Of a stretch of DNA of 64,000 nt, positions 53,700-63,879 are shown in pieces. The stretch comes from Micropruina sp. (GTDB lineage: Bacteria > Actinomycetota > Actinomycetes > Propionibacteriales > Propionibacteriaceae), in NCBI GenBank assembly GCA_016711105.1, contig JADJTO010000004.1:248001-312000 (forward strand), written 5' to 3'. The notes beneath the pieces are model-generated. The model ran no database searches. It was not told the DNA's origin and saw nothing but the letters and a program-made list of their open reading frames with translations. Each line of letters starts with the position of its first letter. Positions within the stretch are counted from its first letter, which is position 1. The translations under genes and the position numbers were made by a program.

Positions 53700-56600
53700 C
53701 TACGACGAGCGCGGCTTCTCCACCATTTCGAACGTCTCGATGATGTCCTCGATCCGGATGTCGGAATAGTTCGACAACGTCAAACCACACTCGAAACCTT
53801 CGCGAACCTCGGTTGCATCATCCTTCTCCCGCCGCAGCGAGGCAATGGACGTCTCAGCGACGACGATGCCATCGCGGAGCAGACGCGCCTTGGCGTTGCG
53901 CCGGATCGAACCGCCGATGACCATACAGCCCGCGATCGTGCCGAACTTGGAAGAACGGAAGATCTCCCGGATCTGGGCCTGACCGTTGACTCGCTCCTCG
54001 AAGATCGGCTTCAGCATGCCCTTGAGCGCAGCTTCCACCTCATCGATCGCGGAGTAGATGACCGAGTAGTAACGGACGTCCACACCCTCGCTGTCGGCCA
54101 ACTGAGTGGCCTTGCCCTGTGCGCGGACGTTGAAGCCGATGATGACGGCATCCGAGGCCGAGGCCAGGGTGACGTTGGTTTCGGTGATCGCACCGACACC
54201 GCGGTCGATGACCCGGAGGCTGACCTCCTCACCGACATCGATCTGCAGCAGCGCATCTTCCAGGGCCTCCACGGCACCGGCCGAGTCGCCCTTGAGGATG
54301 AGCTTGAGCTCTTGGGCCTGGCCCTTCTCCAACTGCTCGAACAGCTGATCGAGCGTCTTGCGTCGGGTCGTCTTGGCCAACATCGCAGCCCGCTGCCGGG
54401 CCTCACGACGCTCAGCGATCTGGCGAGCCATCCGGTCGTCCTCGACGACCAGGAAGTTGTCGCCAGCACCGGGCACGGAGGTCAAGCCGAGCACCTGGAC
54501 CGGCATCGAGGGCGGAGCCTCGTCGACGATCTCGCCGCGGTCGTTGATCAGCGCCCGAACCCGGCCGTGAGCCGAACCGGCCACGATCGAATCGCCCGTG
54601 CGCAGCGTGCCGCGATGGACCAGCACCGTGGCCACCGGGCCACGACCCTTGTCGAGGTGCGCTTCGATCGCCACACCCTGAGCTTCCATCTCCGGGTTGG
54701 CCCGAAGATCGAGGGAGGCGTCGGCGGTGAGCACGATCGCTTCCAGCAGCTCTTCCAAGCCCAACCTGGCGGTGGCGGACACGTCGACGAACATGGTGTC
54801 GCCGCCGTACTCCTCCGGCACGAGGCCGTATTCGCTCAACTGGCCGCGGACCTTGGTCGGGTCGGCAGCTTCCTTGTCGATCTTGTTCACCGCGACGACG
54901 ATCGGCACCTCGGCCGCCTTGGCGTGGTTCAGCGCCTCGATCGTCTGAGGCATGACACCGTCGTCGGCAGCGACCACCAGGACGGCGATATCAGTCGACT
55001 TTGCACCGCGAGCACGCATGGCGGTGAACGCCTCGTGACCCGGGGTGTCGATGAAGGTGATCCAGCGCTCCAGGCCTTCCACCACGGTGGCGACCTGGTA
55101 GGCACCGATTGCCTGGGTGATGCCGCCATGCTCCTTGGCCACCACATTGGTGTTCCGTAGCGCATCGAGCAACTTGGTCTTGCCGTGGTCGACGTGACCC
55201 ATGACGGTGACGGCCGGGGGCCGCGGCATCAGGTCGTCCTCATCGCCGGCGTTCTCGCCGAACTCGATGTCGAACGACTCCAGCAGTTCACGATCCTCGT
55301 CCTCGGGCGAGACGACCTCGATGCTGTAGTTGAGCTCGTTACCCAACACCTGCAACGTGTCATCCGCCACCGATTGGGTGGCGTTCACCATCTCGCCGAG
55401 GTTGAACAGCACTTGGACCAGGGTTGCCGGCTCGACACCGATCTTCTCGGCCAAGTCAGTCAGCGACGCTCCACGGCGCAGACGGACGGTGGAACCGTCA
55501 CCCTGTCTGATCCGCACGCCACCAATCGACGGCGCCTCCATCTGGTCGAACTCTTGCCTGCGCTGCTTCTTGCTCTTGCGTCCGCGCTTGGAAGGACCAC
55601 CTGGACGCCCGAAGGCACCCTGAGTGCCCGAGCCACCGCGGCCACCGCGACCACCGCGGCCACCGCCGGCCGGAGCGCCACCGGGACCGCCGGGACCACC
55701 GGCACCGGGACCACCGCGACCGGGAGCGCCGCCAGTGCCGGGACGCCCACGTCCTGGGCCACCCCCGGACCACCGGTACCAGGACGGGCCCGGTTCGAGC
55801 CGGGCCACCCAGGCCGGGATTGGCCTGGCGCGGCATCATCGCGGGTTGGGCCTCGGAACACCTGCCACCCCACCGCCCGGACGCGGCATGGGGCCGCCGG
55901 GACGGGGAAGACCGGCCGGACGAGGACCACCGGGACGATCACCGAAGCGCTCGCGCTCACCAGCCGGACGTTGCGGTGCGGCCCCCTCTGGCCGGGGACG
56001 ACGCACCCCCATGCCCTGGCTCGAGGCGAAGGGATTGTTGCCCGGACGCGGTGCGCCCGGACGGCGAGCCCCACCGGGAGCAGGGGCGCCACCGGTCGCG
56101 CCGGGGCGCGGACGGGGTACGGGACGTCCATCGCTGGGCGCGCCACCGGCCTCGGGCGGCGCAACCGGCGCCGGAGCCGATGGAGCAGGACGGGGTGCGC
56201 CTGGACGCGGCGCCGCAGATCGCGGGACCTCGGCCCGAGGAGCTTGCACCTCGGCGGCGGGCTCCGGCCGAGCCACCTGGGCCTCGGCGGGGCTGCCGGG
56301 CGAGGCGCATGCACCCGCGGTGCTTCAGGAACCGGCGCAGCGGGACGCGGGGCCGACTGTTCGGGACGCGGAGCCTCCGCTGCAGGAGCGGGAGCAGGGG
56401 CCTGCGGTACGGCAGGCGCAGGGGCCTGCGGTTGCGGAGCCGGTCGCGGCCCCGGCAAGCGGGGCGTCGGGGACGACTGACCCGGACGAGGGCCGGCTTG
56501 GGCCCGAGGTGCTGAAGAAGGCGCGGGCGCCGCAGGACGCGGCGCGGGGACCGAGGACGAGGCCCCGGTCGCTTGTTCCTTCAGGCGGCGGACCACCGGG

Positions 56601-56719
56601 GGTTCGATCGTGGATGATGCGGAGCGCACGAACTCGCCCATGTCGTTCAATTTCTTCAGTAAGTCTTTGCTTTCGAGTCCGAGCTCTTTGGCGAGCTCGT
56701 AGACGCGGACCTTTGCCAC
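53700..56719 (-). CDS. infB: Translation initiation factor IF-2 (frame broken in the low-complexity region)
   Basis: About 1,007 residues. The N-terminus MAKVRVYELAKELGLESKDL starts at 56719. Residues 50-320 are Pro/Ala/Arg- then Gly/Arg-rich low-complexity sequence whose frame switches near 56300, 55845, 55785 and 55765, each consistent with one missing base in G/C runs. From about residue 330 the frame is continuous: SKRGRKSKKQRRQEFD, GTPase G1 GHVDHGKTKLLD, GGITQAIG, DTPGHEAFTAMRARG and NKIDKEAAD, then domains II-IV ending FEMVEKPRSS. IF-2 delivers initiator tRNA. It precedes rbfA and follows ylxR. Confidence 0.93.
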
Positions 56720-56858
56720 TACTCTCCTTCAGGTCCGCATCGGGCGCGGACCAGCTAGTTGTTGTTCATGCTCATTTCGAGGTTTTCATCGAGTGGTCAT
56801 GAGCGTTAGCCCACTTTCTGGTTGGGTCGCCGGTGTTGGCGAACGCGCACCGAGAAGT

Positions 56859-57195
56859 CTAGTGCTCGCGAGGGGGATTCACCCAAACGGGAGAAGCGGT
56901 CAACTCAGCCAGCAGGGCGCGCACTTGGTCGGCGTCGACCGCGCGGCGCAAGCCCCGGCCCACTCCCCGTTGACGGAGCACCCGATCGGCGCAGCCGGGG
57001 TGCAGGTAGACGCCGCGCCCCGGAAGCCGCTGCCGGGGATCGCTGAGAACTCGGGAGGACGCCTCGTCCCAGACCAGCCGGGAGAGCCTCGCCCCCGGCC
57101 GCCCGGCCCCGGCAGCCGATGCAGGTTCGCACGGGGTTTGCCACGCGCTCAGGGTGGCGGGTGTCCCGCAGGGAGCACCTCCATAGCCTCAGCAC
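56859..57195 (-). CDS. ylxR: YlxR family RNA-binding/regulatory protein (frame broken by one base)
   Basis: About 95-110 residues depending on start. The first frame has the signature VRTCIGCRGRA; after an extra base in the plus-strand CCCCC at 57093-57097, the other frame continues LSRLVWDEASSRVLSDPRQR and PGRGVYLHPGCADRVLRQ, the conserved YlxR core with its second Cys, to the stop at 56859. YlxR (DUF448) sits between nusA and infB in most bacteria and binds RNA or the nucleoid. Here two divergent genes separate it from nusA. The start is uncertain: ATG 57195 is the first, but a GTG nearer the conserved VRTC is possible. Confidence 0.82.
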
Positions 57196-57241
57196 AGGTT
57201 GCGGCCAAGGTATTGCCAGATTGGCCGTGCTGAATCAAGCC

Positions 57242-57799
57242 ATGAATCTCAAGAACAAGACCGCCCTTGCTCTCGGCGGCACAGTCATCGCCCTGGGCGC
57301 CGGTATCGGCGTCGCTGGTTTCGCTCAAGCCGAAACCCCGTCCCCCAATCCCACGCCGTCCACCTCCGCCAACACCTCGACCGAGACCTCGGGCAAGGGA
57401 GGAATGGACCGAGGTCACGGTGGCGAACGCGGTGCCGACGCGGCCGCGCTGGCCACGAAGCTCGGCCTCACCGAAGCCCAGGTGACCACCGCGATGGACA
57501 AGGTGCGCGAGACGCTCAAGCCGGCCACCCGGCCCACGACGCCTCCCACGGAGGCTGAGCGGACGGCTAAACGAGCCGCTTACATCACGGCACTGGCCAA
57601 GGAGCTCTCCGTCTCGGAGGACAAACTGACCACAGCCATGGACGAGCTCAAAGCTGCCCGTGAGGCCGATCATGCTGCCGCACTGAAGACCCGTCTCGAC
57701 GCGGCCGTCACGGCTGGCACGCTGACCCAGGCCGAGGCGGACGCGGTGGCCAAGGCCGCAACCGCCGGGGTCATCTCCTACGGAGGTGGCCGCCGCTGA
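57242..57799 (+). CDS. Secreted helical protein A (tandem paralogue)
   Basis: A 185-residue predicted exported protein. The signal peptide is MNLKNKTALALGGTVIALGA... with cleavage after AQA; a Thr/Ser/Pro linker and Gly/Asp-rich segment follow. The helical domain carries two copies of a motif: LGLTEAQVTTAMDKV (about 73-87) and LSVSEDKLTTAMDEL (about 119-133), with the end GTLTQAEADAVAKAATAGV. I do not recognise a named family. It is on the opposite strand from, and inside, the normally contiguous nusA-ylxR-infB operon, paired with a paralogue at 58003. A strong terminator follows. Confidence 0.75.
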   Translation: MNLKNKTALALGGTVIALGAGIGVAGFAQAETPSPNPTPSTSANTSTETSGKGGMDRGHGGERGADAAALATKLGLTEAQVTTAMDKVRETLKPATRPTTPPTEAERTAKRAAYITALAKELSVSEDKLTTAMDELKAAREADHAAALKTRLDAAVTAGTLTQAEADAVAKAATAGVISYGGGRR

Positions 57800-57827
57800 C
57801 GCTGCGACCTCGCCACAGAACCACAAC

Positions 57828-57870
57828 GATCCGCCTCGGGCGCAAGGCCCGGGGCGGATCGCCTTGTTTT
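57828..57870 (+). terminator. Rho-independent terminator of secreted protein A
   Basis: GATCCGCCtCGGGC-GCAA-GGCCCGgGGCGGATC: a long near-perfect stem at 57828-57860 followed by CTTGTTTTCC, a T-rich tract on the plus strand. Confidence 0.85.
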
Positions 57871-58002
57871 CCGATCCAAACCCCGCTGACAAGGCACAGC
57901 AACCCGACAGCCCGGGATCAGCGTTGGCTCAGACTGCTCCGGCTTACTAGAAGACATAAGGGCACCGCAGGCGCCCACAGACAAAGAAGCGAAGGACGGA
58001 CA

Positions 58003-58494
58003 ATGAACATCAAGCAAAAGACCGGGCTGGCCATCGGAGGCGTCGTGGTGGCTATGGGTGCCGCGCTCGGAATCGCCAGCATGGCCACGGCCGACACGGC
58101 TGCGACCACTCCCTCGACGGTGCAGGTTGCCCCCGGCACTGACACCGCCGCGGCCCCACCCGCTGAGGGCGGACGTGGCGGCGGCCAAGGCATGGGGGCA
58201 CGTGGCCCCGGCGGTGGCCACCTCGCGGCGGACCTGGCCACCGAACTGGGTGTCGAAGAGGCAACCGTCCAGGCCGCAGTGGACGAGGTCTTCGCCGCAA
58301 ACCGGCCCACCGACGGCTCCCGTCCGGATCGGGCCGCCATGGACGCTCAGCTGGCCACCGCCCTGGCCACCAAGCTGAACATCGATCAGGCCAAGGTCAC
58401 CGCGGCGCTCGAGGCCGTCCACGCCGATCAGAAGGCCCCCGCGTCCGGCAGCGACCCGGCGGCGTCCGGCACGGGCACCACGATCGAGGGGTGA
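58003..58494 (+). CDS. Secreted helical protein B (tandem paralogue)
   Basis: A 163-residue paralogue of the protein at 57242, sharing the opening MNxKxKTxLAxGGxVxAxGA signal region (cleavage after a TAxA-like site near 31), a linker rich in Gly/Pro/Thr, and two helix motifs LGVEEATVQAAVDEV and LNIDQAKVTAALEAV, each parallel to those of protein A. The tail (ASGSDPAASGTGTTIEG) is disordered. GAAGGAC precedes the ATG. Role unknown; exported and small, possibly envelope-associated. Separate transcription from protein A is likely because of the terminator between them. Confidence 0.75.
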   Translation: MNIKQKTGLAIGGVVVAMGAALGIASMATADTAATTPSTVQVAPGTDTAAAPPAEGGRGGGQGMGARGPGGGHLAADLATELGVEEATVQAAVDEVFAANRPTDGSRPDRAAMDAQLATALATKLNIDQAKVTAALEAVHADQKAPASGSDPAASGTGTTIEG

Positions 58495-58513
58495 TCCTCG
58501 CCGCTCAACGAAA

Positions 58514-58551
58514 CTGTGGCCGAGCCTCCATCACGGAGGGCTCGGCCACAG
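58514..58551. terminator. Bidirectional terminator between secreted protein B and nusA
   Basis: CTGTGGCCGAGCCTCC, loop ATCAC, then GGAGGGCTCGGCCACAG: a 16-bp stem with one bulge between convergent genes (stops at 58494 and 58572), with TTTCG on the plus side. It shows the nusA transcript can end here, before ylxR. Confidence 0.8.
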
Positions 58552-58571
58552 GGCGTTTCGGGCGAACCCGG

Positions 58572-59543
58572 TCAGGCGGGCTGGGTGTCAGGCCGGATGT
58601 CGATCCGCCAGCCGGTCAGCCGGGCGGCGAGTCGAGCATTCTGACCCTCGCGTCCGATGGCCAGGGACAGCTGATAGTCAGGGACGATCACCCTGGCTGC
58701 TTTGGCACCCGGATCGGTGACGATGACCGAGGACACCTTGGCCGGGGACAGAGCCTGTCCCACGAACACCGCAGGGTCCTCGGAGTAGTCGATGATGTCG
58801 ATCTTCTCTTCGTTCAGCTCGTGCATCACGGCGCGGACCCGCTGGCCCATCGGTCCGATGCATGCCCCCTTGGCCGAAACGTCGGGGTTGTGGCTGACCA
58901 CGGCGATCTTGGTCCGGTGACCGGCCTCCCGGGCGATCGCCTTGATCTCGACGATCCCCTGCTCGATCTCGGGCACCTCCATCCGGAAGAGCTTGTGCAC
59001 CAGGTTCGGGTGGGTGCGCGAAACCACGACCTGCGGGCCACGCAGCTCGCGCCGCACCGACACCACATAGACCCGAATCCGCATGCCGTGGGTGTAGTTC
59101 TCGGTGGGGACCTGCTCGGCCAGCGGCATGATCGCTTCGATCGTCCCCAGATCCACCCGGACGGTGCGCGAATCCCGGTCCTGTTGCACGACACCGGTGA
59201 CGATGTCGCCCTCGACCGCAGCGAAGTGCCCGAACTTCCGTTCGTCCTCGACCTCCCGCAGCCGCTGCGTGATCACCTGGCGGGCGGTGAAAGCCGCCAC
59301 CCGACCGAAGCCTTCGGGGGTGTCGTCGAACTCCCCCACAACGCCGCCTTCCGCGTCCCGCTCCGGCACCCAGACATGCACCTTGCCGGTCCGTCGGTCG
59401 AGTTGGACTCGTCCGCCTTTGATCGCGCCTTCGGCTTTCTCATAGGCGTTCAGCAACGCTGATTCGAGCGCAGTGATCAGCACCTCCATCGGGATCTCAC
59501 GATCCCGCTCCAGTGCCTTCAGCACCGTCATGTCGATATCCAT
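58572..59543 (-). CDS. nusA: Transcription termination/antitermination factor NusA
   Basis: A 323-residue NusA of the shorter actinobacterial type (no C-terminal acidic repeats). The N-terminal RNAP-binding domain has VLITALESALLNAYEKAEG; the S1 domain includes GDIVTGVVQQDRDSRTVRVD; KH1/KH2 have the KGACIGPMGQRVRAVMHEL and LAIGREGQNARLAARL motifs. The ATG at 59543 (AGGAGG upstream) is preferred to GTG 59549. It directly follows rimP; downstream the conserved operon is interrupted by two opposite-strand genes and a bidirectional terminator before ylxR. Confidence 0.95.
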   Translation of the reverse strand: MDIDMTVLKALERDREIPMEVLITALESALLNAYEKAEGAIKGGRVQLDRRTGKVHVWVPERDAEGGVVGEFDDTPEGFGRVAAFTARQVITQRLREVEDERKFGHFAAVEGDIVTGVVQQDRDSRTVRVDLGTIEAIMPLAEQVPTENYTHGMRIRVYVVSVRRELRGPQVVVSRTHPNLVHKLFRMEVPEIEQGIVEIKAIAREAGHRTKIAVVSHNPDVSAKGACIGPMGQRVRAVMHELNEEKIDIIDYSEDPAVFVGQALSPAKVSSVIVTDPGAKAARVIVPDYQLSLAIGREGQNARLAARLTGWRIDIRPDTQPA

Positions 59544-59545
59544 CG

Positions 59546-60076
59546 TCACTCCTCCTCGTCCGCGTCTTCGTCGTCTTCCCGTCGTCTTCGTCGTCGTCGA
59601 GGTTTTGGTCCTCTGGGTCCGCCGGGCGGTTCAGCTCGACCTGGACGACGGCCCGCTGGACCTGGGCCAACTGCACCACGACGTCAACCTCGGCGACCTC
59701 GACGGTGACGGCATCGTCATCAACGGCCTTGATCCGCCCGGTGATCGACTCCCCGCCAAACTCAGCGCGACCAGGCGCCCGATGTTGCGCCGGTAGTGCT
59801 TGGGCTCAGCCAGCGGACGTCCGACACCACGGCTGGAGACCTCCAGGTGTACGGCTGTTGGCCCAGACCGCTGTAGGTGTCCAAGGCCACCGAGATCGCG
59901 CGGGTTGCTTGGGCGATCTGGTCAAGCGAGGGACCGCGACCCTGGGGTCCGTCCCCGTCCAGGAAGATGCGGACCAACTTCCGTGACCCGGCGGGCAGGA
60001 CGTCGATGCGATCAACTTCGAGGCCACTCACCTGCACAATCGGGGAAACCCATTCAACCAAGGCACGCGTATCCAT
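59546..60076 (-). CDS. rimP: Ribosome maturation factor RimP (frame broken three times)
   Basis: About 177 residues after restoring three missing bases: near plus-strand 59846-59847, in AAA 59758-59760, and in CCC 59578-59580. The pieces read MDTRALVEWVSPIVQVSGLE ... VRIFLDGD ... LEVSSRGVGRPLAEPKHYRR ... ESITGRIKAVDDDAVTVEV and end in a very acidic tail, all as expected for RimP (30S assembly, DUF150). SSRGVGRPL is the conserved SPGLxRPL-like motif with an unusual start. The last correction is the least certain because the acidic tail is variable. The next codon overlaps the nusA start region. Confidence 0.85.
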
Positions 60077-60260
60077 CGCCTCGTCCTCCGATCCAATTGT
60101 TTGGTGCAGTTGTCATCAGCCGTGCCGTAGCCAGGTGGGCGCTGCAGTCAAGCGTTGCGGTCGAGAAGCTGCCGCAGGGGGTGGCCGCCCTGGCTCCGTA
60201 TTCGGGTCAGCTTACCTGGGACCGCGAGAGCGACCAAGGCGATGGGGTAGCGTCGAGCGG

Positions 60261-61223
60261 GTGTTGACCCGTCGTGCCGTCCTCCTCTGTGCCGCTGCGG
60301 CCGGATTAGGCGTTGCGCAGAGCGGCTGCACCGCTCCACCACCGATCGTCCTCACCCTGCCTTGGGTCCCTCCTGCCCCCCTGCCGATCGCGGGGGTCGG
60401 CACGGCGCTGGAGTCGTGGACTGAGCTCGCCGGACTGGCTCGTCAGCTGGTCAGCAACGCCACCGCCTGGCAATTGACCGCCGACCAGCTCAGTAGCGCG
60501 CAGTGGTTGGCGGATGCCTGCGACCGGCATCGGGCCGTGCTCGCCTCCAGTGACCCGGCCCGCCGCCAGTCAGGGGTGCTGCCCAGCCCCCTCGCCGCCA
60601 CGTCCGCCGCCACCGCGAAGGCCGCGTATGCCGCGCTCACCACCGCCTTGAGCGAGGTCGGGCGCGACCATCGCCGGCGGGCGATCGAGGCCAGTGGCCT
60701 GACGTCGCTGCTCTGGGCGAGTTTGGCGGCGTTCGCCTCCACCCTGGCGAGCGGGATCAAGACCGGGATCACGCCGGGAGTCGACGAACCGGGTAAGGAG
60801 CCCGCCGCGCTGACCGAGCACGAGGCACGGAGCTCGATCCTGGAACGCAGCCACGAACTGGTCTTCGGCCACCTCCTGGCGGCGGCGGCACCCGGGCTCG
60901 GCGAGAACGACCGCGGATTCCTGGTGTCCCGCGCGAAACGCTGGTGCGCCGTGCGCGACTCCCTGGTTGAGCTGCAGCGTGAGGCGGGGCTCACGCCCGC
61001 GATCCCGCCCGTTGCCTACGACCTGACGCGGCCAAGCTCGGCCGGCCGCGCACTCACGCTGGCGGCGACCCTGGAGACCGGAATGCAGCCGCAGCTCGGG
61101 AGCTGGGTGGTGACGGCGACGGAGGTGGATCGGGTGTGGGCGGTTGACGCCTTGATCAGTTGCACACGCGCTGCGGCTCGGCTGGGCGCCGCCGTGCCCC
61201 GCTGGCCCGGTTGGCCGAACTGA
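60261..61223 (+). CDS. DUF4439 ferritin-like-domain lipoprotein
   Basis: About 320 residues. The N-terminus has twin Arg (LTRRAVLLCAAAAGLG) and a lipobox-like AQSGC, suggesting Tat or Sec export as a lipoprotein. The body is helical and contains the DUF4439 ferritin-like region (HELVFGHLLAAAAPGLGEND and the DSLVELQREAGL helix). The family is typical of actinobacteria next to proS/rimP (as in the mycobacterial Rv2843-Rv2845c region). Function unknown; iron ligands are not obvious. The start is GTG 60261, and TTG 60264 is immediately adjacent. It is divergent from rimP and convergent with the TauE gene. Confidence 0.8.
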   Translation: MLTRRAVLLCAAAAGLGVAQSGCTAPPPIVLTLPWVPPAPLPIAGVGTALESWTELAGLARQLVSNATAWQLTADQLSSAQWLADACDRHRAVLASSDPARRQSGVLPSPLAATSAATAKAAYAALTTALSEVGRDHRRRAIEASGLTSLLWASLAAFASTLASGIKTGITPGVDEPGKEPAALTEHEARSSILERSHELVFGHLLAAAAPGLGENDRGFLVSRAKRWCAVRDSLVELQREAGLTPAIPPVAYDLTRPSSAGRALTLAATLETGMQPQLGSWVVTATEVDRVWAVDALISCTRAAARLGAAVPRWPGWPN

Positions 61224-61243
61224 CCGGGCGCTGCTGCGGAGCG

Positions 61244-62048
61244 TCAGACCGGCCAGTACTGGGCGACGGTGTCCCAGGCCAGCTTGATCGCCAACGCGCC
61301 GACCACGACGAGGAAGACCTGGCGGACGAACCCGTTGCCGTTGCGCAGGGCCGTCCCGAGCCCCGAACAACCCGCCAAGGACGTTGGCCACCCCCATCAG
61401 CAGCCCCAGACCCCACAACAGGCTGCCGCTGACCGCAAAGGCGATGATGGCCGCCAGATTGGTGGTCAGGTTCGCCAACTTGGCCAGGGTGGTCGCCATC
61501 AGGAAGTCATGCCCGATCACGGCGACGATCAGGATCACAAAGAAGGTCCCCGTGCCCGGTCCGATGAAACCATCCCACGCCCCCACGACCAGGCCGATCA
61601 GGCCTAGCCGGAGCCGTGCATGGTTGCCGTGGTGGCGAACCACGGAGCCCAACCCCAGCTCGGGTCGCCGCCAGGTGTAGTAGCCCACGGCCAACACCAC
61701 CGCCAGCACCAACGGCGTGAAGTGCTGGCGGGATAGCAAGTGGGTCAGTTGGGCTCCGGCGGCCGAGCCGATCGCGGCGAACACCAGCAGCGGCCAGATC
61801 AGTCGCCATGCGACCGTGATCTGCCGGGCATAGGTGAAGGCGGCCACCGCCGTCCCTGCAGCCGAAGGCAACTTGTTGGTACCCGCAATCGTCGAGACCG
61901 GGGTGTCGGCGGGCAGCCCGATCAGCAACGCAGGCAGCTGAATCAGGCCTCCGCCACCCACCACCGCGTCCACCCAGCCTGCAACGAAAGCAACCAGGAT
62001 CAGCAGGCACAGCGTCAAGAGCGGGAGGTCCAAACCCGCCCCGATCAC
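61244..62048 (-). CDS. TauE/SafE-family membrane protein (frame broken by one base)
   Basis: About 267 residues with around eight transmembrane helices, a probable anion (sulfonate/sulfite) exporter. The N-terminal glycine-rich GWVDAVVGGGGLIQLPALL motif and the repeat GAWDGFIGPGTGTFFVI in the second half are characteristic. An extra G (plus-strand CCC near 61365) moves the end into another frame, which reads TALRNGNGFVRQVFLVVVGA and ends KLAWDTVAQYWPV. Its ATG overlaps the proS stop by 4 bases, so it is in the proS transcript. The longer open frame to 60570 is an artefact of the shift. Confidence 0.88.
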
Positions 62049-63815
62049 CCGAGGACGAGCCGCGCTATGTGGTTGGCGGCAATGTCAACGGCAAGGCTCT
62101 CCTTCTCGCCGCTGGCCCGGTCCCTAACCTCAACAACGCCGTCGGCCAGACCGCGGCCGACCACAACGGAGGTGGGCATGCCCAGCAGTTCGGCGTCGGC
62201 GAACTTGACTCCGGGGCTGACCTTGCGGTCGTCCAACAGCACCGTCAACCCGGCCTCGCCGAGTTCGGCGGCGAGTCGCTCAGCGGCGTGCAGGATGGCC
62301 TCGTCCTTGCCGGTCGCCAAGATCTGCACGTCGAAGGGAGCCAGCGCGCGTGGCCAGACCAGGCCCTTGTCGCCACAGTGGGTTTCGGCCACCGCCGCGA
62401 CCGCGCGGGACACGCCCACCCCGTAAGAACCCATGGTGACGGTGACCAGCTTTCCTTGCTGGTTCAGCACCTTGAGCCCCAGGGCCTCGGCGTACTTGCG
62501 GCCCAGCTGGAAGATGTGACCCATCTCGATCCCCCGGGCCAAGCTCAGCGGCCCCGATCCGTCGGGAGCGGGATCACCCTCGCGCACCTCGGCCACGTCG
62601 ATCACGCCGTCAGCGGAGAAGTCCCGTCCGCAGACCAAGTCGAAGACGTGGCGGCCGGGCAGGTTGGCCCCGGTGATCCACCGGGTGCCCGACACGACGC
62701 GTGGGTCGAGCAGATAGCGCACCCGCCCCGGCTGGCTCCCATCGCCCAGCCCCAACGCGCCGGGGCCTATGTAGCCCTTGACCAGGTCGGGTGGGGCCTC
62801 CGAAAATCGGCGTCCGCTGAACTGCCTCGGGGACCGCCGGGGAAGCCCATGCCTCCAGCCGCTTCAGATCCACCTCGCGGTCGCCGGGCAGCCCGATCGC
62901 CAAAGGCTCGCGCCGACCGTCCGGGTGGGCAACCATGAAGACCACGTTCTTCAACGTGTCCGCGCCGCTCCATGGGCGCTCTGGCAAGGGGAACCGCTCG
63001 TTGGCGATGGCCACGAGGGAGTCGATCGTCGGCGTGTTGGGGGTGTCCTCGACGTGGGCGGCAGGAAGACCGGCCGGGTCGAGCGGCACCCCAGGAGGAA
63101 CGGTGACCGCCTCGACGTTGGCGGCGTAACCTCCCGGGGAGCGGACGAAGGTGTCCTCGCCGCTCTCAGCCACGGCCAAGAACTCCTCCGACGCCGACCC
63201 GCCCATCGCCCCCGAGGTGGCCTGAACGATGACGAACTCCAAACCGAGCCTGTCCATGATTCTGATGTAGGCGTCACGATGCCGCTGGTAGGCCTCCTGC
63301 AGGCCCTGATCCTCGACGTCGAAGGTGTAGGAGTCCTTCATCACGAATTCGCGACCGCGCAGCAGCCCGGCCCGGGGGCGGCGCCTCGTCCCGGTACTTC
63401 GTTTGGATCTGATACAGCGTCAGCGGCAAGTCCTTGTAGCTACTGAACAGGTCCTTGACCACGAGAGTGAACATCTCTTCGTGGGTCGGCCCGAGCAGGT
63501 AGTCACCGCCCTTGCGGTCCTTCAGCCGGAAGAGGTTGTCGCCGTAGTCGGTCCACCGATTGGTCGCCTCGTAGGGCTCCTTCGGCAGCAGCGCCGGGAA
63601 GCGCACCTCCTGGCCGCCGATCGCGTCCATCTCCTCGCGGACGATGGTCTCCACCTTGTGCAGCACCCGCAGACCCAGCGGCAGCCAGCTGTAGATCCCG
63701 GGGCCGCGCGGCGCACGTAGCCGGCCCGGACCAGCCAGCGATGGCTGGCCACCTCCGCATCGGCGGGGTCTTCCCGCAAGGTACGGACGAACAGCTGGGT
63801 CATTCGGGTGATCAC
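62045..63815 (-). CDS. proS: Prolyl-tRNA synthetase (frame broken about four times)
   Basis: A class II synthetase with the editing (INS) domain, about 590 residues in pieces. Frame 1: MITRMTQLFVRTLREDPADA and VRRAAPG; frame 2 from 63700: GIYSWLPLGLRVLHKVETIV, the LLGPTHEEMFT motif 2 region and LYQIQTKYRDEA; frame 3 from about 63380: EFVMKDSYTFDVE (class II motif 2 region) and the editing domain; frame 4 from about 62800: LVKGYIGPGALGLGDGSQPG to the end with GSYGVGVSRAVAAV. Breaks: a missing base at 63697-63703, an extra base near 63380-63385, and two missing at about 62803-62816. The GTG at 63815 is the start. It overlaps the TauE gene. Confidence 0.9.
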
Positions 63816-63879
63816 GCCCGCTCCCTTCGTGCGGCAGACAACCTCGCCACCTTATCCAGCGGGGCGGACCCTGCCCAAT

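Noticed and set aside
55460..56719. Separate Pro/Arg-rich protein N-terminal to IF-2
   Set aside because: Its first 50 residues are the IF-2 N-terminus; later divergence is due to frame shifts in the repetitive region.
60570..61243. C-terminal half of the minus-strand frame running from the TauE gene to 60570
   Set aside because: It arises from a one-base shift near 61365; the true TauE end is at 61244 in the adjoining frame, and the tail is antisense to the DUF4439 gene.
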